In this document: piece after piece, positions 1 to 11,092 of the stretch
Numbering within the stretch: position 1 is the stretch's first letter
Layout: every line of letters begins with the position of its first letter
Source of the DNA: Spinacia oleracea
Taxonomy: Eukaryota; Streptophyta; Magnoliopsida; Caryophyllales; Amaranthaceae
NCBI RefSeq assembly: GCF_020520425.1
Contig: NC_079491.1
Coordinates: 22,249,449-22,313,448, forward strand
Reading direction: 5' to 3'
Length of the DNA stretch: 64,000 bases
Notes under the pieces: model-generated
What the model was told of the DNA's origin: nothing
Database searches by the model: none
The model's input: only the letters and a program-made list of their open reading frames with translations
Made by a program: the position numbers and the translations under genes

Positions 1-3000
1 ATTGGTCTTACCTAGATCTCTTAGAAATTGGCACTAGCTCCTTGATTTATCTAAGTAAAAACCTACAGTATTGACAAAAGGGTATCATCGAGTTTATAAT
101 GCATATACTTCGGTACACTAAATGATGAAGGTCCCATGTAATTCCATCGTTCCAAATAATTACCGTGTGACTGTGTGAGGCACCAAAACATGCACTCTGT
201 ACTGCTACAGCATCCAAGGACAAGTGACCAAGGGAAGCTGTAAACTTATGACTAATACTTCTCTGCCTTATCAGCATAAAATCTGGTCGGATATGGAGTA
301 ATTAACAATATACTAATGGAGAAAGCACAAAAGATTCAAAAGGATGTTCAGGATTAGCGGAACCTACACTCCTGTTATTAAACAACTCTAAATTTTTCTG
401 GTCCCAAATTTGAAGCCCAGAGCTGTTTATATTTGTCTCAATGCTTCACTCCAGTACAAGTTACCCAAGTACAACTCATAAGGGTATTCAAAATTTTACC
501 AGAATTTGAAATAGGAAGTGGTATTTTCATTGCTGAAGGAAAGTTTATTGTCATTAATATATCTTTATAACATTTTTTACAGAATTTGGAACACGTTGAA
601 CTCTTTTGGTGGACAGCTTTCTTTGTGGTGACATTTTCCATCAATTACTAAGCAGAAAAAAGGGAAATATGCCCTTCTCTTCTCAGCCTCAACGGCAAAT
701 AAACCACGGTCGGACATGGAAAAAAGCTTGTTTAACTAAGGAAATAAACAGAAGACTTGGCAAATATATGCTGAAGACAAACACAAGCCAAAACAATTCA
801 AACTAATAGTAGAGGTGTAAAACCGGCATTTTAAATGAGTGAATTTCTAGACATGTGATAAAAGTGTTGCGTCCATGTTTTAACTTTTAAGGAAACAATT
901 TTTTGCTTCAACAAATCATATATGTATCTGTCTGCCCGTTGCAACTGTCACTATCTGACTGATTCAAAATCATTAAGAAATCAAAATGGAGAAGAATATT
1001 AGTCATTCAACCCTCTAACACCCGTGAATTATTTGAAAGCCAAGAAACAAGAGGAGTGATACACACTGTAAAACTCATGTCAGTTAAATTGACATGTTCT
1101 TTAACCTATTATGACACTGGGAAAGGTTCACCATTGAAGATATGTCACCAAATTTTAAACACCATGACACTGAAACCTAAGTGAAAGAATGAAAACAAGT
1201 ATTTCAGCTCACCATTTGCCATATCAATCGACTCCACATGCTCTTGCAGCTCATCCAACATATCTGCAAAATAACAGAACCAAAAGGCTTTATAAAGGTT
1301 TGCAGGCTCTGGAACGAGGAGTATGTACCTATAATTAAATACCAACTACAAAGACAGAATCAGAAACTGGCTGTACCTTCAATATCACCAGGACTGACTC
1401 CTTGGGAATCTAAGACTTCCTCTGGAGTTTTCATAACTTGAGTTATCTCTTTCATCCGCTTGACAACATCAACTGTTTGTGACTGCATGGCTTCCATAAA
1501 CCACTTTCGGTCCTCCTTGCTGGTTAACACACAGTCAATTACATGAGGACAAATGAACATCATAATAACAGGCATAAATGCATAATGCACACATTAAGGA
1601 AAAAATATGAACCACTGCATCAGTACATAATTACATACTTTCAGGATTCAAGTTACCCAATGACCGAAACACATACCAAATGGGATGATATAGAAGTATA
1701 ACTACAAATGTAACAGTCACAAAAGACCAAAGAAAGAGTGACAGAAGATTCAACCTCCTACAATGCTCATGATCAGATATAAAAGGTGGCCAATCAAGCA
1801 ATGACGAAATAAAATATGAATTATCCGTCACAAAAATACACTTCATCAACCCCCACAGTAACCTCTTTACCTTACATTCCAATATAACTTCGTGATGGAC
1901 TTAATTAGTTATGAAGTACTACTCATTCATTCATTATCATTACCCCATTGCCTCAAAGAGGCTCCCGCAAGAAACGGGGTAAGAGGGGGTCGGACTTACG
2001 CAACCTTACCCCTGCAATTGCAGAGAGGTTGTTGACTTGTTTCCAATTGACCCAGATGCGATAACGGGACGACAACGGGAAGAGGAAGCGAAGTAGTAGT
2101 TATGAAGTACTACTATAATAAAAAAAAAATCCTTGGCTAATAAATACTATTTGTCCGACACTCCTCATACATAGAGGTCCATGAAAATACCCTATTTCAA
2201 AAACCGGGACACTTTAAAATCAGAAGGCTTCCTTTCCTCAGCCATCAGCCCTACTTGAGAATAAAGAAGGCAATCATATCTTCTTCGGTGGCATAGTAAA
2301 TGCTTGATTACAAATTCAGTACGTTTTGGTTGATAGTCTAATTACTTAAAATCTTGCAACTTCAAACAACCATCTTAAAATACTACAATACTAACAAGTC
2401 TTTATTGCAATACTAGTCCTTCTAATGCGTACATAAAATGTCTAAAAGAATACTTTATGGAGTACTTTTATTCGCAGACAATTACAAAAAAGATATCACT
2501 TTTAATTTCAAACCCAGGAACACCTTCAGATTCCACAACACTACTAGAGAAAAGGCAAAACCTGCAATTGATTCTCCATCGGCCTTTATTTACTTAAAAT
2601 GCTAGCAAGGCTTTGATTATACTATTTCTCCGAACTACTTATCAATCCACAGACAATTGCAAGAAGCGCCTTTAACTCAAAAACCTGGAAAATGGTTGAA
2701 CACTAAAAAGGGACAACGAGAACAACAACCCTAATTGCATTCAAAACAATAATTGAAAATTATTACTACAATACAATAAATTCAAAAAGTTTTTTCAATT
2801 CTACTGAACTAAATAAATAAAACGGGGCACAAAAACTGCAAATTCAACACTTTCTAATTGGAAAATCCAAAATTACAATGGAAACAACAATTAAATGCGA
2901 GAATATCAAAATTGAACAATCGATTAAGAATAAACTTAATGAAAATTAAGGTTACCTTAATTGGCGTTGAGGTTGAGTACCGTCGGAGTGAGAGAGACTC

Positions 3001-3041
3001 CATTTCAGAAGCCCGTCCCAATTGGGATTGTCTTGATTCAT
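1..3041 (-). CDS. FES1A: Hsp70 nucleotide-exchange factor FES1A-like, 5' part only (exons 1-3)
   Basis: Known role of the family: cytosolic Fes1/HspBP1-type armadillo protein that promotes nucleotide release from Hsp70 and supports thermotolerance. Three exons join in frame. Exon 1 is 2956-3041 and its N-terminus reads MNQDNPNWDGLLKWSLSHSD, the usual Fes1 start. Exon 2 is 1377-1519 (SKEDRKWFMEAMQSQTVDVV and onward). Exon 3 is 1213-1263 (MLDELQEHVESIDMAN). All junctions are GT/AG in minus sense (phase 2, then 1, then 1). They give 93 residues, the Fes1 N-terminal helical region. The armadillo repeats and stop codon are not found in 1-1212, so intron 3 is longer than 1.2 kb and the gene continues past position 1. 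Intron 1 (1520-2955) carries a SINE. The exon 1 ATG is preferred because the conserved N-terminus begins there; the overlapping longer frame at 2854-3099 is a shadow. The A-type assignment rests on similarity and on the nearby PAT16-type gene. Confidence 0.9.
1924..2096 (-). mobile_element. SINE (Au-like) in FES1A intron 1
   Basis: The 173-bp insertion is flanked by an exact 18-bp direct repeat, TAGTTATGAAGTACTACT, at 1906-1923 and 2097-2114. Read on the minus strand, it has the block familiar from plant Au-type SINEs (GGGGTAAGGTTGCGT, then a G-rich/C-rich hairpin, CCTCTTTGAGGC) and ends in a TAATGAATGAATGAATGAG simple tail. The 18-bp duplication fits target-primed reverse transcription. Family naming is from memory. 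Confidence 0.8.
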
Positions 3042-3230
3042 GAATTCTGTGGGAAAATTTCGTGAGAAAGTTCAGATATTGATGAAGGAGGAATTGCAAA
3101 ACCCTTTTTGAGTTTGGTTTGCTGTTCTAGTGTTCTTCTTCCGTTGATTATGGGCGCGTCGACTCGTTTCCTTCCCAAATTTCCTATTACTTTTAAACTT
3201 TTAAAGTACGAAGAACTCCGTAGTCGTGTA

Positions 3231-3245
3231 AGAACGTTCTGGAAT
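3231..3245. promoter_or_regulatory. Perfect three-unit heat-shock element upstream of FES1A
   Basis: The sequence AGAACGTTCTGGAAT matches nGAAnnTTCnnGAAn exactly (GAA 3232-3234, TTC 3237-3239, GAA 3242-3244). A weaker GAG-ag-TTC-tt-CAA follows at 3252-3263, and GAAGAACTCC lies about 20 bp to the left at 3210-3219. It sits about 190 bp upstream of the FES1A start codon. A TTTAAAA-like TATA candidate lies nearer the gene at about 3190-3200. FES1A of Arabidopsis is known to be heat-induced, so HSF control is a natural inference. Confidence 0.75.
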
Positions 3246-3369
3246 ATGCTGGAGAGTTCTTCAATTTATTAGGAGCTTCAAAATACATGTGTTACTCCGT
3301 GTGACTTATGAGGTCGCTCAACATCCACGAATCCACGATTCACGAAAGTCCTTTTAACCTTCATTTTAA

Positions 3370-3761
3370 GGGCGTGTTCGGCGGTAGCGTTTGAGGTAGC
3401 GGATGACCTAGTCAAGATGCTGCTTGTAAAATTTGTAAGTATTTGGTAAAGTAGCGATTTAGGTAGCGATTAGCGGTTGAGGTAGCGGTTGAGTATCTTT
3501 TGTCAAACGTTAAAATTAGTAGCGTTTAAGGTAGTGGGTAGTGTTTGACGAATTTATAATAAAGTTTTAAATAATATTTTTGCTTTTGATTTTATTTTAT
3601 AATATCAACCGCTACTTTTACCGAACAATCATATTAGTTATCCGCTACTTTGACAGCTAACTGTTACCCGCTACTATTCACCGTTACTCGCTACTTTAAC
3701 CGCTACCCGCTATTCAACCGCTAACTGCTACCCGCTACCGCTAATTTTGCCGAACAGGGCC
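3370..3761. mobile_element. Tourist/Harbinger-like MITE with foldback interior
   Basis: The 392-bp element has terminal inverted repeats GGGCGTGTTCGGC (left) and GCCGAACAGGGCC (right), flanked by the 3-bp duplication TAA (3367-3369, 3762-3764). The interior is a long imperfect palindrome built from many copies of GTAGCGG/GGTAGCG on the left and CCGCTAC on the right, so the whole element could form a hairpin. The 3-bp TSD and termini fit PIF/Harbinger MITEs. It lies about 330 bp upstream of the FES1A start. Confidence 0.8.
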
Positions 3762-5144
3762 TAAAATTTAAAGGGACAATATAGTAAATTTGTTATGTTA
3801 TTCTCAATATATATATTCAATACTATACGGAATACTAAACAAGGAATCTATATTTGTAATACCCCGAATTTTTCAAACTCGATTTATTATGCTTAATAAT
3901 TTCTATTAGCTTAAATTCGTTTTAAATCTTAATTTCGAACGTTAATTTCATTAACGATGATTTTAAGTAACTCGAAAATTTAATTACAAAATATTTCTTT
4001 TAGTTTTATAATTCAACTAGTAATGTATTTATGATTTAAATTATGATTATTTTTTAGTTTTCTTTTAAGCTTAATTAGAGAGTAAAATTCTAATTTTTTT
4101 TTTTCAACAATTCACAAATTACCAAGCTACCCTTATTCACCCAAATGAGCTAAAAACCAATTTTCTTTCCTCCTCCTTCTTCTTCACGCAACCTTTGCCA
4201 TGGAAGTCAAAGTTCCTTTACAGATGTCTCAACTATTCTTCAATTGCATCCACGTATCTTGTATAGCTTCCCTTAGTCATCCAAAATCCCAAACTTTTCT
4301 TCACATTTGTCATTCCAAACAATCCCATTTGAGTCAATGAACACCATTTCAGTAGAGGCGGAAAAATGAGAAAATCAAACTCAAAATCGTGAGTAACAAT
4401 TAGTTTCATACTCACAATTCCAACAAAAGTCAAACACAAATTCAATCTCACTCTCCCTGTTTTTCGGTGATTCAAACCACCACCACCACCACCACCAACG
4501 ACCACCACCCAAAACACCAAACCACCCTTCGTTCCCCTCCTATCCCGACCACCAGCGCGCCGCCCAACCACCACTGCGTACTGTCCTCCTCCTCGTCATT
4601 TTTTCTCGCCCTCGTCCCTGCCTTATCTCCCTCCGCCGCATCGCTGCACCACCATAAGCGGCGCCGCTAGCCATGCCCAGGCACCACCGCACTCCCCTGC
4701 TCCCTTTCACGCCACCAGTGCCGACACCACCAACCACGGCAACACCATATGGCCTTCCTTTCTCTATCACCCGACTCCCCTGCCTTCCCCTCCCTCTCCT
4801 CCGCGACGCACCACCCTGCGTCCACCACCACCTCCATCTCCTTATCGGCACGCTCCTGCGCCGCCGTGTTTCCCCGGGCCCCAGCCGCCATCCCCTTTCC
4901 TTCTCCCTTTCCTCTATTTCAGCCCCCTTTCCCTTCCCCTGCTCGTATTCTTTTCCAGAAAACCAAACCAATTAAGTTTCAATTTTAAACTTAAATGATC
5001 CTCCTCAAACCCATATTGAGTTGGGCCATTTCAATTTGGGCCTTTGGGTAAGTTAAAGCCAAATTGATATTTCAGATTTTCTAAATCATTAATTTCCATG
5101 TTTTAATACATTTTTATGAAATAATTATTTACTAATAGATTGTT

Positions 5145-7921
5145 TGTAATCCCCCGTAATTTTATACATTTTATTTATATATTTTAACGAATATTTAATA
5201 TATTTAATATATATTTAAACATAAATTACGGATTTTAGAAACAAATATGTAATTGAAATGTAATTATTTTATTTCAATTGAAATACTTTAACGATTTACG
5301 AAATCAAAATGTATTTTCGAAATTTTACGTTAAAACGATTTCGAATTACGAAACCACGTTCTATTGAAATTAGAAAGCAATACTAAACATTGTGGATTCA
5401 TCAACCTAAATCCTACTCCTAGCCCAATTGGGCAAAGCCCAAACCAATAAACCCAAAAAAAAAAAGAAACAAAAAAATAAAACCCTCCCCTTCTTTTCTG
5501 ATTCACGTGAAAACTAGAGAAAGAAAAGCAAAACCCTCCTTCACTATTCACGTAAGTTTTCAAACCCTCAAGAACTCTCTCTCTCCTCGCCGCTGCTCTC
5601 CTCCCTCACGACTGATCTCCTGCCGCCGGACTCCTCTACGCCGGTGAGTCTCCTTCCCCTTCTCCTCCGATCTCTCCTCCTTCGTTCCTCCCTTTCTCTT
5701 TTCTATTTTGTTCTTTTGTTGTGGTTGTATCTTCGATTGATTGTGGCTGACCACCACTCGTTCGCGCAGCAGCCACCGCACGCAACCACCGTGTCCAGCC
5801 CCTTTGCCGCGAGCCACCTCTGTCCGCCGGTCAACTTCTACTCCTCCTTCTTTCTTGGTTATTTCTTAAACCCTAAGTAACTAATTATTTTAATTATAGT
5901 TTGTTAATTTAAATGATATTCTTGAATTAAATTTATAATTTTTATTGTGGAATATGATTTTCAGATTTGAGTGTTGTTATTATAAACCAATTATTTTCAG
6001 TTTTGGTTAATTAAAGATTAAGTTAGGGCTTAATCATGATTTATTAATTTGAATTATGTTTTCTTGAATTAAATTTATGGGTTTTGTGATTTAAATTATG
6101 AATTTAAGATTATATGAATTTTATAATAAAGTTATTGATTTTCAGATTATCTAATGACATTGAAATATTGATTTTGATGGTTTAAAGTATGAAATTCAAG
6201 GTTTTTATGAGTTTTAATCATGATAGGTTGAGTATGAATTATTGAATTGGTTGTTTTGAGATACTAGGAACGTAGATTGACCTTGGTGAAGCTTTTAAAT
6301 GAATTAATATTGCTGAAAATTTAAAGTACGATGTTTGCAAAAGTTTTCAACGAATTTCAATCACTGGTTCAATAATTATGATGCTAGGAAAGCAAATGTT
6401 CAAGTTTTGATATTGGGGAAAGTTCTAAATCTATTTAGGATGCATTTAGAATGCTTTATTATGGTTGTCAATGATTAGAAATTGATTGAGGTTACTTGTT
6501 GGATTGTTTAGGCGGAGAATTCTCTTTAGGCGACTTTTGAAAGTGTTAAGGTGGCCTATCAGTTTGTTTACACAAGGTACGTACATACCTGTGTGCTTAG
6601 AATTTGTGCTAATTGTTGAAACCATGTTGCATTGTTAATGAACTTGGTTATGTTGATATCGTTGATGAATTTAGTCAGGTTGAATATTGCATGTTTAATA
6701 CTGTTGGTTGGACATATTGAACCTATATTGCATTTTGAGGATTATAGCATGTTAGTATGGATGGTTGATACAAACATGTTTGATTGGGAACACTAGATTA
6801 CTTTGTATATAATTCAGGTCAGTGGATTGTTGTTCCCTTTTAGCCTTTTCACTACTTTATGAGGGCCGAGGACCTCATTTAGTAAGTTGAAACCTTATAC
6901 CCATATACAGGGTTGATCAGTATTAAAAGAAGGATTGGAGTTAATTGGAATGAGTCTGGTTTGATGCCTTTGTGATCACTTACTTAATTCCAAGATAAAA
7001 ACAGTTGTAAATAAATGTGGATTGTATGCCTTATGTGATTTTTGAGTCATAACAGGGTGTCAATTTGTAAATCATGTAAAGTGAAACTGAGTAGCAATAG
7101 CTTTAGACTGTGCACGTCTAAAGTGACGGACAAACAGGAGTTGGGGTTCATGGTGGTAGCCCATGGCCTTTAATTCGGACCGGATTGATCACCGTGTCCT
7201 ATTTTTATTCAAACGTTCCTCGATATCGCAGGTCATTGGGGTTACGGAGTCGCGCCCGTACCTCGTCTTCCTTAGTGAAGCATCTAGCTAGAAAACTCGG
7301 TCCATTGTCTATTTCAATTAAAATGATATTATTGTTATAAAAGTCCAGTCCAGTCTAGTCTAGCCTAGTTAAGTATGGTCGTTAAATTATCATATTTTGT
7401 CTGCCCTTGTTTATGTTCATTTGTATCATGTTAGGGTTGTTCGTTAATAGTATCATATTAGGATTATTATTGTTTTAGTATGTAGTACTCAGCTTTGCTG
7501 ATTACGTGCTTTGTTTGTGTGTGTTGATCATGGCTATGCCTTATTGATCCTGTGATGACCCATCTTTGGTGAGCAGTCTCTAAGGATCAATAAGCGTTGC
7601 CCATCTACAGGTTTGAAGATGATGCATCATTGGGATCGGGATTAGAGAGCTTGTAGTTATATTTTCTTTATTAAGTGATTTGGTTTGTTAACTTAAATTT
7701 GAAATTTGTCGTACTATTCGTATTTCCTTATTTCAGTTAATTGGTTTTGGACCTAATATGTAATAAGATTATTTATGAACCTAAAAGTTAGTTTTATGTT
7801 TTCCGCTGCAAAATTCTGAATAAGCCGTACGTTTTCACACGGGCGATAATACTTTGATAATTCCCTACAGTTATATTTAAAAAGGGTTATTTTAGAAAAT
7901 GGGAATTGTCGGGGTGTTACA
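5145..7921 (+). mobile_element. Solo LTR, Ty3/gypsy (same family as the element at 11093-21030)
   Basis: The 2,777-bp unit begins TGTAATCCCCCG and ends GTCGGGGTGTTACA, flanked by exact TTGTT repeats (5140-5144, 7922-7926). It is the inverted-orientation relative of the LTRs at 11093-13796 and 18326-21030 along its whole length (for example the block around 7560-7660 mirrors 11380-11470). It contains a CT-rich GC block at 5560-5870. No internal region is attached, so it is a solo LTR. It interrupts the older LTR at 3855-10594. Confidence 0.88.
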
Positions 7922-8753
7922 TTGTTATTATTTTTCAAGTTTAAGTATCGATTTTACTAAAATAAATTACTAATTTGACTTGACAAAAATGGAATTTAAA
8001 TAATATTTTCATGTAAAACGATTTATGAAATATATAAATATATTTCGATTAAAATTTTGTTTAATAATATTTTCATTAAATTACGAAATTATATTAAAAC
8101 TCGTTATTTATAAAATTCATTACTTATAAAATTTATGATTTTATAAAATATTGATTTTAAATTATTTATTGATTTAGTACTAATTCAATGATTTAATACT
8201 TTGAAGAATTGAACTCGGAGCTCAGGACGAACGAACCAAGGAAAATCCTTAGCAAAATCGTGGAAGTGAGGTAACGGCTATTGCTAGTACCCGCAATTCC
8301 CTTATAAATGCGATTATGAAATTACAACGTTATGATTGATTTATGAACTGAATGTTTTAACATGTTTTATGAATTGCGGGAAATGAAATGTGATTTGATT
8401 GAATTATTTATTATAATATGATGTGATGGAATTATTTCTTATAATATGATTGATTGAAATTCTTATAAAATAATGTTTATAAGAAACCATGAAAGAAAGG
8501 ATGTTTTATCATGATCTCATGATCTAAAGGATTTATGTTACTTCAACTGAAGTAAAAGGCTAAAATGTAAAATTAAACGAAACATGATAAATGAAAGTGA
8601 AAGACCTAGTCCGTTTGGCAGTATATGTTCACAGGTTACTATTCTCGGTAATGCATGTACCCATGGGGCATCCGCCCATTGAGCCAAGGCTCTCATGTTT
8701 TCGGGCCAAGGCCCCATGTTTTATGGACAGCGGTCCATCGTGGAAGACGTTCC

Positions 8754-10112
8754 TGTTAGGTTATGATACATATGACAATACATAAATCATGCGGAAAAAC
8801 CATAAAGCCAGGAAAGCATATTATTTACACATAATCATTTAGCATAGTATAGATGCATACACTTTGTAGCGTGCCCTCCCTAGCTGCGCCCGAACCGAAC
8901 AAGAACAAGTCTTTAGGACTCCAAATGTCGTCCCTCCGTAGATAGTCCACAGTACGTCCGGATCCGCCTCAAGATTGACCAACTAGAATCGCCCTTAAGG
9001 TGCTTAGGAATTTTCGGCTATTATTGTGCAAGAGTGTGGCTGAATTTTTCTTTCAAAACTTACCCTTTTGAATACTTCAATCGTACTTATAAATTATGAC
9101 CCTAGGCCCTTATTTATAGAGGTTTGGAAAGGGAATTGGAATCCTAGTAGGATACGATTTAATTAAACTTAGAATCCAAGGACTCTAATTAATTAAATAA
9201 TCCTAATAGGAATAGGAGTTTAATCATACACCAAATCCTAATAGATTTAGGAATTGTGCATGGACACAAACACACACGCACGGAGCCACGAGGGCGCCCG
9301 CACGCGTGCGCTCGGCCCACGCAGCCCACGCTGGGCAGCCTTGCCTTGGCGTGCTGGGCCTGCCTTGCGGTGGGCCTGGCGCTGCCTTGGGCTGGGCGTT
9401 GGCGCGCGTCCTTGCTTGCTGGGCGATGGCCTGGCTTCGTGCTGGGCCTTCGTCCGGCAGGCCTCGTCCGATGCTTATTCGTACCGATTAAATTTTCGGT
9501 TCCGGAATTTATTTCCGATACGAATAATATTTAATATTTCCGATTCCGGAATTAATTTCCGTTTCGAACAAATATTTAATATTTCCGTTTCCGAAACTAT
9601 TTTCCGATTCCGATAATATTTCCGATTCTGACAATATTTCCGTTTCCGGCAATATTTTCGATTCCGGCAATATTTCCATTTCCGATAATATTTTCCGATA
9701 CGTACCATGTTTCCGTTTCCGGCAACATCTACGACTTGGATAATATTTATATTTCCGATACGATCCATATTTCCGTTTCCGGCAATATCATCGTTTCCGG
9801 AGTATTCATTTCTTGCTTGTGACGATCTCAGCTCCCACTGAAACCAAGATCCGTCGATTCCGAATATCCATAGATAGAGTATTTAATGCCATTAAATACT
9901 TGATCCGTTTACGTACTATTTGTGTGACCCTACGGGTTCAGTCAAGAGAGCTATGGATTAATATCATTAATTCCACTTGAACTGAAGCGGCCTCTAGCTA
10001 GGCATTCAGCTCACTTGATCTCACTGAATTATTAACTTGTTAATTAATACTGAACCGCATTTATTAGACTTAACATTGAATGATACTTGGACCAAGGGCA
10101 TTATTTCCTTCA
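8754..10112 (-). mobile_element. Solo LTR, probable Ty1/copia (SIRE-like)
   Basis: On the minus strand the 1,359-bp unit begins TGAAGGAAATAATGCCC and ends ATAACCTAACA (TG...CA). Flanks are GTTCC (8749-8753) and TTTCC (10113-10117), a 5-bp duplication with one mismatch. The interior has a GC-rich stretch (9290-9480) and a tandem TTTCCG-rich stretch. The terminus resembles SIRE/Maximus copia LTRs known from dicots (family call from memory). The inner boundary at 8754 is supported only by the TG..CA rule and the imperfect TSD. Confidence 0.65.
9480..9800. repeat. Degenerate tandem repeat of TTTCCG(T/A)TTCCGG units in the copia LTR
   Basis: About fifteen degenerate repeats of a unit like AATATTTCCGTTTCCGGC are packed into about 320 bp. 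Repeat spacing alternates between about 18 and 30 bp. The complement yields arginine/tyrosine/asparagine-rich translated frames that are artefacts of the repeat. Confidence 0.75.
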
Positions 10113-10599
10113 TTTCCACCATGTCATACTTGCCACGGCTAGCATGTGCACCCTAAAGTTATGAATGAATTAAATAAAGGACTTTATAAAATGTTTTACT
10201 CTATTCTATTCTCCCTGTGTTATTAAATAAAATGAATTGAAATGAATTTACGTTACTAGGATAGTCGTTACTGAGTCTTCGGCTCACCGTTTTTGTTTTC
10301 TGTTTTAGGTACTGCTGGGAACAACGGAAACGAGTAGTGGGGAGGATTTCACCTTAATAATTTTCACCTAGTTTATGTTTTAATAGTTAATTAAAGATTT
10401 TTAGTAAGTTATGTACTTTTATCTTGGGAATATAAAGGATTATTATATTGATTGTGGATGATTTAATAGCTTATGATTTATGGGTGCCTTGTAATTCCCA
10501 AGAGGGAGTTACGGCAGGTAATGTCCCGACCAAATTAGGTTGATTCTGCTGCTAATTATGCTTTAATACTTGAATTAGAGGTCGGGGCGTTACAATATT

Positions 10600-10896
10600 A
10601 TTAAAGAAAAACGGTGAAGAATAAGGATTGAGCAAAATGTCATCCAAGCCATCTCATGCATTAGCCACTATGGACCATTGATCTCGTCTGATAGAATTTC
10701 ATCCGTTCGATTTCCCTAATAAATATCATAACATTCACTAAAAACACATTAATTATGCTATTAAATCTTTCATTCAAAACTTAACATAACTACATTACTA
10801 AAAAATTTGCTTAATTATAGTCTTTATATTAATTTCCTAATTAATCAATCAATATTAATGACAATTTTTTAATTCTCTATGATTTAATCTTTTAAA
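10600..10896. other. Short intergenic spacer
   Basis: AT-rich DNA between the outer solo LTR and the Helitron end. No coding signal or repeat is recognised. Confidence 0.5.
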
Positions 10897-11092
10897 CTAG
10901 TTTGTGGCCCGGGCGTTGCTCCAGGTTTTACTGTTAGTGGGATTTACTTTTTTTAAAAAAAAATGTGCGTAGGTGGTGCCATTATCGAATTTCCATGCAA
11001 GATTACTGGCCGGTCGACACTTCCTTCCCATATCCGAAAATCAAAACAAAGTCGAGTTCTCTTCGATCTTCATGATTAGTTGATTATTATAC

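Larger units (their letters stand above)
3855..10594 (+). mobile_element. Outer solo LTR of a Ty3/gypsy element, carrying two nested LTRs
   Basis: It begins TGTAATACCCCG and ends GGTCGGGGCGTTACA, with exact 5-bp target duplication ATATT (3850-3854 and 10595-10599). After removing the two nested insertions (5145-7926 and 8754-10117) about 2.6 kb remains, close to the other gypsy LTRs in this window. It shares their layout: a pyrimidine-rich GC-rich block about 600-1100 bp from the start (about 4450-4960) and AT-rich remainder. No PBS, gag or pol follows, so it is a solo LTR left by LTR-LTR recombination. Proline- and arginine-rich reading frames at 4467-4988 lie in the GC-rich block and are not considered genes. 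Confidence 0.82.

Noticed and set aside
4233..4988. Frames of 67-143 codons rich in P, S, R and G
   Set aside because: Same kind of GC-rich LTR block in the outer solo LTR; low-complexity translation without family resemblance.
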